From RYN-230 sp963713815 (GTDB taxonomy: Bacteria > Actinomycetota > Actinomycetes > Streptosporangiales > Streptosporangiaceae): a stretch of 64,000 nucleotides of DNA. The stretch spans positions 1 to 64,000 of the forward strand of contig CAVQNH010000007.1 in the NCBI GenBank assembly GCA_963713815.1. The letters are read 5' to 3'. The translations under genes and the position numbers were made by a program. The notes beneath the pieces were generated by a model. That model was not told the DNA's origin, ran no database searches, and saw nothing but the letters and a program-made list of their open reading frames with translations. Positions 57,213-64,000 of this stretch are shown here, piece after piece. Position 1 is the stretch's first letter; the number at the start of each line of letters is the position of its first letter.

Positions 57213-58531
57213 GACGAGTCCACCCCGACCAGGTCGGCCTCGGCCGCGGGGACGGCCCCGGGCCAGCTCATGCTGACCAGGGTTCCCTGGCCCGGCGCGG
57301 ACCGTACCGACACGCGGCCGCCCCAGTCAGCCACCCGCTCGGTGATCGAGCAGCGCAGCCCCAGCCGGGCCGGATCTACCCGGGCCGGGTCGAACCCCGC
57401 GCCCGCGTCGCGCACGGTGACGTCCAGGGTGCCCGGGCCCAGGGTGCCCGGGTCCAGGGTGCCCGGGCCCAGGGTGCCCGGGTCCAGGGTGATCGTGACC
57501 CAGGCCTCTCCTGTCCCGGCGTGAGCGGCCACGTTGGCCAGCGCTTCCCGGGTGGCGTGCACGATGGCCCCGGCCACTGGTACCGGGATGTCCGGCCCCG
57601 GATCCCGGCCGGCCACCTGCAGGTGCACGCGCAGGCCCCGGGCCCGCATCTCGCTGGCCACCGCCTCGACGTCAGCCACCAGGCGGGCTCCGCCCGGGCC
57701 GGCCGGGTCCGCGGGATCGCCGGGGGCCGCGAGCGCGTGCTCCAGCAGCGCGATGTCCTGGCTGCACCGGGCTACCACCGCCGGGCCGCTGCTCCCGCGG
57801 CTGATCGCGGTGAGCGTATTCAGCATGGTGTCGTGCAGCAGGCGCTCGTGTTCGCGGCGTTCGATGGTCCGGGACAGGACGACGTACTGATCGTGTGCTT
57901 CCTGGTCGGCAGCGGCGAACCCACGGTCGGCCCGGGCCGCCCGCCGGTCGAGCATGCCGCGGGCCGTCCAGTGCACGGCCAGCACGACCAGCAGCAGCGC
58001 CCCGGACACCACCGGGGTGTTCCCCTGGACCCGGCCGGGCGGGGTCACCGCGACGCTGGCCAGGTAGGCCACCTCCGGAGCCACGCCCAGCAGCACGACC
58101 AGCACCCGGGGCGCGAACCAGACCGTCACGATGACCTGGCTGGTCGTGGCGACGTAGAGCCAGTTTCCGGCCACGCCGCGCATGTCAGGCGGCACGCACG
58201 TCCCGGCCATGATCGCGAGTGCGGCGTAGAAGCTGGTGTCGAGGACGATCAGCGGCCAGGGCGGGTCGCGGCGGCGCAGGTAGGCCGCGGCCGCGCACCC
58301 CCAGGCCACCGCGGCGAAAGGCCCGGCCAGCAACCACGGGTGGGCGGCGTAGTAGCCGTGCCAGATCACGACCTGCACGACGATGTAGCTAACGCCGAAG
58401 ACCCGCACGAGGGCGGCCATCCGCCGGACCACCGACCTGAGCACGGCCATCGCCGGCCCGGCCGTAAACCCCCCTGACCGCCACCACGCGGCGGCCGACG
58501 CTGATAAGGAACGGGAACGAGACGACCGCAT
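57206..58531 (-). CDS. Sensor histidine kinase (two-component)
   Basis: A 441-residue kinase with six or so membrane helices in the N-terminal half (VFGVSYIVVQVVIWHGYYAA, PLIVLDTSFYAALAIMAGTC, VVSGALLLVVLAVHWTARGM). The H box is REHERLLHDTMLNTLTAIS (His in LLHDTMLN), as in NarX/DesK-type kinases. The GHKL domain has an N box at ATREALANVAAHAGTGEAWV and G boxes at VRDAGAGFDPARVDPARLG and GGRVSVRSAPGQGTLVSMSW. Between the N box and the first G box a repeat insertion (DPGTLGPGTL twice) lengthens a loop. The ATG at 58531 is used; other starts are possible. It overlaps the next gene by 7 bp and should phosphorylate the regulator at 55268. Confidence 0.88.
   Translation of the reverse strand: MRSSRSRSLSASAAAWWRSGGFTAGPAMAVLRSVVRRMAALVRVFGVSYIVVQVVIWHGYYAAHPWLLAGPFAAVAWGCAAAAYLRRRDPPWPLIVLDTSFYAALAIMAGTCVPPDMRGVAGNWLYVATTSQVIVTVWFAPRVLVVLLGVAPEVAYLASVAVTPPGRVQGNTPVVSGALLLVVLAVHWTARGMLDRRAARADRGFAAADQEAHDQYVVLSRTIERREHERLLHDTMLNTLTAISRGSSGPAVVARCSQDIALLEHALAAPGDPADPAGPGGARLVADVEAVASEMRARGLRVHLQVAGRDPGPDIPVPVAGAIVHATREALANVAAHAGTGEAWVTITLDPGTLGPGTLDPGTLGPGTLDVTVRDAGAGFDPARVDPARLGLRCSITERVADWGGRVSVRSAPGQGTLVSMSWPGAVPAAEADLVGVDSSW
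57424..57489 (-). repeat. 15-bp tandem repeat inside the kinase ATPase domain
   Basis: Four copies of a unit like CCAGGGTGCCCGGGC, alternating C and T at one place so that the higher-order period is 30 bp. They encode DPGTL and GPGTL in turn, inserted between the N box and the G1 box of the kinase. Confidence 0.85.
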
Positions 58532-58620
58532 GGCCCGATCATAGGACGTTTCTCCGGTCACTCTGCGTGTTTTGCCCCCTCCGGTCACTCTGCGTACTTT
58601 GCCGGCCGGTGACCGGCCGG

Positions 58621-60372
58621 TCAGCGCAGCCAGGCAGCCGTGTCCGGGGGGAGCAGGCCCCCGGTCACCGGGCCGCTGCTGAGCAGGATCTCGTCGTGCG
58701 GGGGAAGGTCCACCGGCTCAGCGGACAGGTTGACGATCACGGTGACCGCGGCCGGCTCCTCGCCGCGCCGGAAACACAGCACCCCGTCGGGTGACGGCAG
58801 CCAGGCCAGCCCGGCGGTGCCCAGGCCGGGTTCGGCCCGGCGCAGCCGCAGGGCGCGCCGGTACAGCGAGAGCATGGAGCCCGGGTCGCCCGACTGGGTC
58901 TCGGCGGTCAGGTTCTTCCACTCGGCGGGCTGGGGCAGCCAGGGGCTGCTGCCCTCCGGGCCGTACCCGAACGGGGCGGCGTCCCCGGACCAGGGCAGGG
59001 GGACCCGGCAGCCGTCCCGGCCCCGGTTGGTGTGGCCGGACCGTTCCCACATCGGGTCCTGCAGCAACTCCTCGGGCAGGTCCTCGACCTCGGGCAGGCC
59101 GAGCTCGTCTCCCTGGTACAGGTACACCCCGCCCGGCAGCGAGAACGTCAGCAGCGCGGCGGCCCGGGCCCGGCGGGTACCGAGCGCGAGGTCGGACGGC
59201 TCGCCGATCTGGCGGTCGGTCATGCTGAACGCGGTGTCGGCCCGGCCGTAGCGGGTTACGTGCCTGACCACGTCGTGGTTGCTGAGCACCCAGGTTGGCG
59301 TCGCGCCCACCCGGTCGTGCGCGTCCAGCGTGGTGTCGATGACCCCGCGCAGCGCGCCCGCGTCCCAGGCACAGCACAGGAAGTCGAAGTTGAACACGCT
59401 GTGCAGCTCGTCCGGGAGCAGGTACCGGGCCAGCCGCTGCGCGTCGGGCAGCCAGACCTCGCCGATCAGCACCCGGTCCCCGGGATAGGAGTCCGCGATC
59501 CGGCGCCACTCCTGGTAGATCCCGTGCACCTCGTCCCGGTCGATGAACGGGTGCGGCTCGTCGGGGTCCCGGGCCGCCCCGGCCGGCGCCGCCGGGCCAG
59601 CCGGGGTGGCCCCGACCGGCGCGGAGCTGCCGGGCGTGGGGGTCGCGCCCAGGTCGGCCAGCCCGGGGTCCTTGGCCAGCAGCGCGGCCGAGTCGATGCG
59701 GAGGCCGTCCACCCCGCGGTCGAACCAGAACCGCAGCACGCTGGCGAATTCGGCCCGCACGTCCGGGTGCGCCCAGTTGAAGTCGGGCTGGCCGGGCGTG
59801 AACAGGTGCAGGTACCACTCGCCCGGTGCCCCGTCGGCCCGCTGCCCAGCTGAGGGGCCAGCCGTGGACTCCGCTGACGGCGTCCGGGTCCAGGCCGGGC
59901 CGCCGAACATCGAGGTCCAGTCGTTCGGCGGGAGCTCTCCCCCGGGGCCCCGGCCGGGCCGGAAGTGGTAGCGGGACCGCTCGGCCGAGCCGGGCGGGGC
60001 GTCCAGCGCCCGGGCGAACCAGGGCTGCTGATCCGAGCCGTGGTTCGGGACGACGTCGATGATGATCCTGATGCCGAGGTCGTGCGCCTCGGTGATCAGC
60101 TTCTCCGCCTCGGCCAGGCTGCCGAACAGCGGCTCGATCGCCCGGTAGTCGGCCACGTCGTAACCGGCGTCCGCCATGGGCGAGGGATACCACGGGGCGA
60201 ACCAGATCGCGTCGATGCCCAGCTCGGCCAGGTAGGGCAGGCGCGCGCGGACGCCGGCCAGGTCACCGACGCCGTCGCCGTTGCCGTCCGCGAAGCTGCG
60301 CACGTACACCTCGTAGATGGCAGCCGTCCGCCACCAGTCATGCGCCGAAGCGCCCTGGCCAGTGCTGGGCAC
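58621..60372 (-). CDS. GH13 alpha-glucosidase (alpha-amylase family)
   Basis: A 583-residue cytosolic GH13 enzyme of the oligo-1,6-glucosidase/alpha-glucosidase group. Conserved regions: AAIYEVYVRSFADGNGDGVG, IRIIIDVVPNHGSDQQPWF (region I), VDGLRIDSAALLAKDPG (region II, nucleophile Asp), VLIGEVWLPDAQRLA (region III, acid Glu) and TWVLSNHDVVRHVTRYG (region IV, Asp). An Ala/Pro-rich insert (PGSSAPVGATPAGPAAPAG) lies after region II. GTG 60372 is chosen because CAGGAGG lies 6 bp upstream; upstream frame is repeat-derived. It follows the sugar importer genes and would split imported maltose-like sugars. Confidence 0.93.
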   Translation of the reverse strand: MPSTGQGASAHDWWRTAAIYEVYVRSFADGNGDGVGDLAGVRARLPYLAELGIDAIWFAPWYPSPMADAGYDVADYRAIEPLFGSLAEAEKLITEAHDLGIRIIIDVVPNHGSDQQPWFARALDAPPGSAERSRYHFRPGRGPGGELPPNDWTSMFGGPAWTRTPSAESTAGPSAGQRADGAPGEWYLHLFTPGQPDFNWAHPDVRAEFASVLRFWFDRGVDGLRIDSAALLAKDPGLADLGATPTPGSSAPVGATPAGPAAPAGAARDPDEPHPFIDRDEVHGIYQEWRRIADSYPGDRVLIGEVWLPDAQRLARYLLPDELHSVFNFDFLCCAWDAGALRGVIDTTLDAHDRVGATPTWVLSNHDVVRHVTRYGRADTAFSMTDRQIGEPSDLALGTRRARAAALLTFSLPGGVYLYQGDELGLPEVEDLPEELLQDPMWERSGHTNRGRDGCRVPLPWSGDAAPFGYGPEGSSPWLPQPAEWKNLTAETQSGDPGSMLSLYRRALRLRRAEPGLGTAGLAWLPSPDGVLCFRRGEEPAAVTVIVNLSAEPVDLPPHDEILLSSGPVTGGLLPPDTAAWLR

Positions 60373-60422
60373 GTTAACCTCCTGGAAATCGGCGAGAGCC
60401 GACCTGTTTCTGATTATGGGCG

Positions 60423-60488
60423 CAGTGCTTGCAGGCCCAGTGCTTGCAGGCACAGGGCTTGCAGGCACAGGGCTTGCAGGCACAGGGC
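60423..60488. repeat. 15-bp tandem repeat between sugar permease and GH13
   Basis: CAGTGCTTGCAGGCC, CAGTGCTTGCAGGCA, CAGGGCTTGCAGGCA, CAGGGCTTGCAGGCA and a partial copy run head to tail. They lie in the short leader between the permease stop (60522) and the GH13 start (60372). Confidence 0.9.
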
Positions 60489-60521
60489 GCCGCGATAACG
60501 GGGGATGCGGTCCGCAGGCGT

Positions 60522-61457
60522 TCATCCCTTGAGGCCTCCGGCGGTGAGGCCGGACAGGATGTTGCGCTGGAAGATCAGGAAAAAAATGATCGTGGGAATC
60601 GCGGCCATGGCGGAGGCGGCGATGATGAGGTTCTCGGGTGTAGTCGTCGCCCCGGTGATCCCGACATTGATCGTTTCCCTGGTTGGGGTGTAGCCGCTCT
60701 CGACCAGTAGCGGCCAGAGGAAATCCTTCCAGACAGTGACGAACGCGAAGATCGTGACGACACCCAGGATCGGCCTGGAAATCGGCAGGACTATCGAGCG
60801 CAGAGCCCGCAGCGGGGACGCACCATCGATCGCCGCGGCATCCATGAGCTCGGAGGGAATCGAATCGAAGAACCGCTTGAGCAGGAAGATGTTGAAGGCG
60901 TTAGCGACGGAAGGCAGCCATATGGCCTCGGGTGTGCCGATCAGGCTTATATGCAGGAAAGGCAGGCTGGCCACGGTCAGGTACTGCGGCACGATCAGGA
61001 CGGTGGACGGGATCATCAAAGTGGCCAGCATCATGCCGAAGATGGCGTTACCCAGCACCGGCCGGAGCTTTGAGAACGCGAAGGCAGCGGCAACGTCGAA
61101 GATGAGCTGGAACGCGAGCGCGCCGAACGCGTAATACAGGGTGTTGAACAGCAGCCGGCCGACGCTGAGGGTATTCCAGGCCGTGACGTAGGTGCTCGGA
61201 TGGATGTGGGCCGGGAAAAGCGTCGGCGGCACCGCGCCCGCTTCCTGGGTGGACTTGAGCCCGTCGGTGAACAGGAAGTAAAGCGGGCCGATGAACACCA
61301 GCGTGAAGACCACGACGACCAGGGTCAGGATGATCCGGTAGGCGACCTTGCTGCCCCGCCGGTTCAGCTGGGCGGTGGATATCAGGGTCCGTGACGATGT
61401 GTTGCGCGGCGCCGTGCGGCGCCCCGGCGTCCCGGCTCTGGCGGGGATCACTGACAC
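60522..61457 (-). CDS. Sugar ABC transporter permease (MalG-type)
   Basis: A 311-residue CUT1-family permease with six helices (ILTLVVVVFTLVFIGPLYFL, FGMMLATLMIPSTVLIVPQY, VVTIFAFVTVWKDFLWPLLV). The ATPase-contact loop (EAA motif) is SELMDAAAIDGASPLRALRS and VLPISRPILG. The N-terminus has a basic leader of about 40 residues. GTG at 61457 has an AGGAGC site. It lies 15 bp behind the MalF-type gene. No ATPase gene is in the window; a shared MsiK-like ATPase, as known in actinomycetes, would serve it. Confidence 0.93.
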   Translation of the reverse strand: MSVIPARAGTPGRRTAPRNTSSRTLISTAQLNRRGSKVAYRIILTLVVVVFTLVFIGPLYFLFTDGLKSTQEAGAVPPTLFPAHIHPSTYVTAWNTLSVGRLLFNTLYYAFGALAFQLIFDVAAAFAFSKLRPVLGNAIFGMMLATLMIPSTVLIVPQYLTVASLPFLHISLIGTPEAIWLPSVANAFNIFLLKRFFDSIPSELMDAAAIDGASPLRALRSIVLPISRPILGVVTIFAFVTVWKDFLWPLLVESGYTPTRETINVGITGATTTPENLIIAASAMAAIPTIIFFLIFQRNILSGLTAGGLKG

Positions 61458-61472
61458 GTGAGCTCCTGTCTC

Positions 61473-62441
61473 CTAGCCGCGGTCGCGGCTCAGCCAGAGG
61501 TAGGCGCCGGAGAAGGCGCCGAGCACCAGCAAGAGCACCACGCCGAGCGCCGAGGCGCTGTTGTAGTTGCTTGAGCCACTCATGGAGAACGCGTACGTGT
61601 AGATGAGGTCGACCACCGACAGCGTGTTGTTGTTCACTCCTGGCCCGCCGGTCAGGATGAAGGCCTCGATGAACATCTGCATGGTGGCGACGATCTGCAG
61701 CAGCAGCAGCGTCGAGAGGATCAGCCTGGTCTGCGGCACCGTGACGTGCCAGATCCGGCGGAACAGCCCGGCGCCGTCCAGTTCCGCGGCCTCGTACAGC
61801 TCGCCGGGGATGTTCTGCAGCGCGGCGAGGTAGATCAGCGTCGCGGCGCCCATGTTCATCCAGGTGGCCGCGATCACCACGGAGATCATCGCGATAGTCG
61901 GGATGGTCGTTCCTGGCGACTGCACCCACTGCGAGGTCGGCAGGTGCAGGAGCTGCAGGATGCGGTTGAACAATCCCGTGCTCGGGTCGTAGAAGTAGGC
62001 GAAGAGCAGCAGCGCCGAGGCCGGCGGCAGCATCACCGGCAGGTAGACCAGGACCCGGAGATAGCCCTTGGCGTGCCGCAGCTCGTTGAGCAGGATCGCG
62101 GTGAAGAACGGCACCAAGTAACCGAAGACCAGGGCGAGCCCGGTGAACTCCAGCGTGTTTTCCCAGGCCGTCCGGAACTCCGGATCGTGGAAGATCCGGA
62201 TGTAGTTCGCCCACCCGGCCCAGGTGGTCACGCCCAGGTGGGTCTTCTGGAAGCTCATGATGATCTCGCGGACCATCGGGTACCAGGAGAAAAGCGCGAA
62301 GCACAGCACTGCACCGATGAGGAACCCGTGCGCGGAAAGGTTGCGGCGCAGCTGCTGGCTCCGCCTGCTGCGGACGGCCGGCCGCACGACCCGGCCAGGG
62401 CTGCCCTTGGCCTTGCGCAGCGGGACCGCGGTGTCCGTCAT
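61473..62441 (-). CDS. Sugar ABC transporter permease (MalF-type)
   Basis: A 322-residue CUT1-family permease. It starts MTDTAVPLRKAKGSPGRVVR, with helices such as AHGFLIGAVLCFALFSWYP and VFGYLVPFFTAILLNELRH. The EAA loop is PGELYEAAELDGAGLFRRIW. FILTGGPGVNNNTLSVVDLI is a typical late loop. It pairs with the MalG-type gene downstream and the binding protein upstream. The frame is intact with normal length. Confidence 0.93.
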   Translation of the reverse strand: MTDTAVPLRKAKGSPGRVVRPAVRSRRSQQLRRNLSAHGFLIGAVLCFALFSWYPMVREIIMSFQKTHLGVTTWAGWANYIRIFHDPEFRTAWENTLEFTGLALVFGYLVPFFTAILLNELRHAKGYLRVLVYLPVMLPPASALLLFAYFYDPSTGLFNRILQLLHLPTSQWVQSPGTTIPTIAMISVVIAATWMNMGAATLIYLAALQNIPGELYEAAELDGAGLFRRIWHVTVPQTRLILSTLLLLQIVATMQMFIEAFILTGGPGVNNNTLSVVDLIYTYAFSMSGSSNYNSASALGVVLLLVLGAFSGAYLWLSRDRG

Positions 62442-62589
62442 CGATTCTCCGGATTCTCCTGGGACGAGACCAGCCAGCCAAGGCGCGATGACTCCGCTGG
62501 GGTACGAGGGGCCGTGCTGGCGCGCAACCAGGCGCGCTGGCGCCGGGACTCGCCGCGGGGGCCGGAAGCCCGGCCCCCGCGGCGGCTGC

Positions 62590-64000
62590 CTACCCGCCGC
62601 TGTTGGCCAGGAGTGTGTTGACGTTGCCCGCTGCCTCTGAGAGCAGCTTGCTGTAATCAGGGTTGGGTTCGGTGAGCGCGTCGAGCATCGGCGTGTTCAA
62701 CGCCGCGTACAGCGCCTGGGCGTCGGGCGGCTCGCCCATGCCCTTCTCGCGCGCGGCGGCGAACGTCGAGTAGTAGGACGTGTGGATCGTGGCGCTGGCC
62801 TCCAGCAGCTTCTGGTTCTTCTGCTGGGTGGCGCCGGTGAACAGCTGCGGCTCGGGGAAGCCGACCGGGAACCCGTCGGCCTTCTGCCGCGCGTAGTTGA
62901 ACTGGCCCAGGCCGGGCGTCAGGTCCTCGAAGTTGAGCCACTTGATGCCGGCCCGGATCTGGGCCGGCGTGTCGCTCTTCGCGAACATGTAGCCGTTGCC
63001 ACCCGACAGCGAGCCCGCGGGGGTGCCGCTGGTGCTGGGCAGCGGGCCCATGCCGTAGTCGTTCACGTTGCCGTGGTCGACCGGGACGATGGTGTTGTAG
63101 ATGTCGTCAGGTGCCGCGATGTACATCCCGAGCTTGTTGGCGGCGATCTGCTGCTGCAGGGTGCCCCAGGCGAGCTGCTGATTCGGGCTCATGCTGTGGT
63201 CGACGAACCGCATCTGGTGCAGGGCCTGCAGGATCGCTGTGGCCTGCGGCGCGTTGGCCGAGTTGTTGAAGGCCGCCTGGCCGTTGGCGCCCACGATCTG
63301 GCCGCCCATCGCGTCCACCTCGGAGGTGAAGTGCCAGCCGCCGACGGGGCTCGCACTGTAGTCGCCGTAGCCGTAGATGCCGTGGCCGAGAGCGGCGATC
63401 GCCTTGGAGTCCTTCTCCACCTCGGCCCAGGTGGTCGGGGGCGTGTTGGGGTCGAGCCCGGCCCGGGTGAACAGCGCCCTGTTGATGACCATGCCCTGCG
63501 TGTAGTTGGACGTCGGCAGCCCGTAGAGCGTCTTGCCCGCGGTTTCCGCGGCCATCGCCGTCGGGACGATGTCGTGCAGGGCCGGGACCGTCTTGGTGTT
63601 CACGTAGGAGGTGATGTCGGCGGCCTGGCCTGCGTCGAGGACCTGGTTGAGGTCGGTGAAGTAGGCGTAGAAGAGGTTGGTCTCGGTGCCCGCCTTGAGC
63701 GTGGCGGTGAACTGGGCCGGGACCTCACACTGGCCGGTGTAGGTGACGCTCTTGATGGTGATGTTGGGGTTGGCCTTCTCGAAGGCGGCGACGTCCTCGT
63801 TCCACTCCTTGCGCTGAGCGGTCGCGGTGGCCGGCGGCTCGCAGTTGACGCTGATGGTCACGTGGCCATCGCCCGAGGCGCCGGAAGAGCCGCTGCTTGA
63901 GCACGCGGCGGCGGCGAGGCCCAGAGCCGCCACGGCGGCGACCCCGGCGATCGTCCGGTGGCCGGGCCGCCGGTAGAGCTGTCTGCTGGTGGTGCCAAAT
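62590..64000 (-). CDS. Sugar ABC transporter substrate-binding lipoprotein (start outside window)
   Basis: A family-1 extracellular solute-binding protein, open to the window edge at 64000; the start codon lies beyond. The visible N-terminus is a signal peptide (YRRPGHRTIAGVAAVAAL, GLAAAACSSSGSSG) with the lipid-attached Cys. The body has KEWNEDVAAFEKANPNITIK, GKTLYGLPTSNYTQGMVIN and RALFTRAGLDPNTPPTTWAE, typical for oligosaccharide-binding proteins. It presents a sugar to the MalF/MalG-type permeases. The end is LLSEAAGNVNTLLANSGG. Confidence 0.93.
   Translation of the reverse strand, partial: FGTTSRQLYRRPGHRTIAGVAAVAALGLAAAACSSSGSSGASGDGHVTISVNCEPPATATAQRKEWNEDVAAFEKANPNITIKSVTYTGQCEVPAQFTATLKAGTETNLFYAYFTDLNQVLDAGQAADITSYVNTKTVPALHDIVPTAMAAETAGKTLYGLPTSNYTQGMVINRALFTRAGLDPNTPPTTWAEVEKDSKAIAALGHGIYGYGDYSASPVGGWHFTSEVDAMGGQIVGANGQAAFNNSANAPQATAILQALHQMRFVDHSMSPNQQLAWGTLQQQIAANKLGMYIAAPDDIYNTIVPVDHGNVNDYGMGPLPSTSGTPAGSLSGGNGYMFAKSDTPAQIRAGIKWLNFEDLTPGLGQFNYARQKADGFPVGFPEPQLFTGATQQKNQKLLEASATIHTSYYSTFAAAREKGMGEPPDAQALYAALNTPMLDALTEPNPDYSKLLSEAAGNVNTLLANSGG

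Noticed and set aside
1..64000. tRNA, rRNA and riboswitch genes
   Set aside because: I looked for tRNA arms with CCA-type ends, rRNA segments and common riboswitch cores by eye and saw none; short or divergent RNAs could be missed without a covariance search.

Overview
The window comes from a high-GC Gram-positive actinomycete with many one-component regulators. The clues are third codon positions that are nearly all G or C, frequent GTG and TTG starts, a DUF1707 protein, two deazaflavin (F420)-type nitroreductases, a DUF5715 protein, two XRE/DUF5753 regulators with a DUF397 partner, two ECF sigma factors and many ABC-type lipoproteins. Streptomyces-like or Streptosporangiales-like filamentous relatives fit best; the genus cannot be fixed from sequence alone. 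I saw no rRNA, tRNA, CRISPR array or intact insertion sequence.

Layout. 1-5.7 kb: a cut gene end, an EamA exporter divergent from a GlxA/AraC regulator, an ECF sigma/anti-sigma pair, gene debris (phospholipase C remnant, possible toxin fragment), a frameshifted aquaporin and a helical-repeat protein. 5.9-10.5 kb: DUF1707, RidA, a lipoprotein, then a lower-GC patch with two single-span membrane proteins and a beta-rich repeat protein. 10.9-18.2 kb: an RlmA/TlrB-type rRNA methyltransferase with a possible leader peptide, a membrane-anchored propeller-like protein divergent from a YtrA-type GntR, an MFS drug exporter divergent from a SnoaL-bearing ECF sigma factor, and a frameshifted glycosyltransferase. 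18.5-29.8 kb: a catabolic cluster with two SDRs, a double GlcG/HbpS protein, a ketopantoate-reductase-like enzyme, an IclR regulator, a CMD protein, an FAH-family hydrolase and a complete Liv-type ABC importer. Three copies of a TYTC-N7-GAAA element in its promoters suggest one regulon that takes up and degrades a small organic acid or aromatic-derived compound.

30-43 kb: GH65 phosphorylase with an internally deleted HAD partner, Nudix, a frameshifted tandem universal stress protein, an unknown Nudix-like protein, an FMN reductase, a fused hydantoinase/oxoprolinase, a frameshifted sugar porter, and two F420-type reductases. 42.9-47.5 kb: a DUF5715/LAS-type peptidase followed by an AsnB-type amidotransferase, then the ATPase / XRE-DUF5753 / DUF397 regulatory triad. 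48-55 kb: secreted GH3 with ricin-type lectin, a second XRE-DUF5753 regulator, a frameshifted CocE-like hydrolase divergent from a TetR. 55.3-58.5 kb: a sensor kinase, a degenerate second kinase and a NarL-type response regulator in one operon. 58.6-64 kb: GH13 glucosidase with a sugar ABC importer whose binding protein runs off the window.

Two features cut across the window. First, about fourteen short tandem repeats (unit mostly 13-17 bp, often exactly 15) lie in promoters, between genes and as in-frame insertions inside genes. Second, eight single-base indels break seven otherwise conserved genes, and two further genes carry clean internal deletions. The indels may be assembly errors or real decay, and reads are needed to decide.
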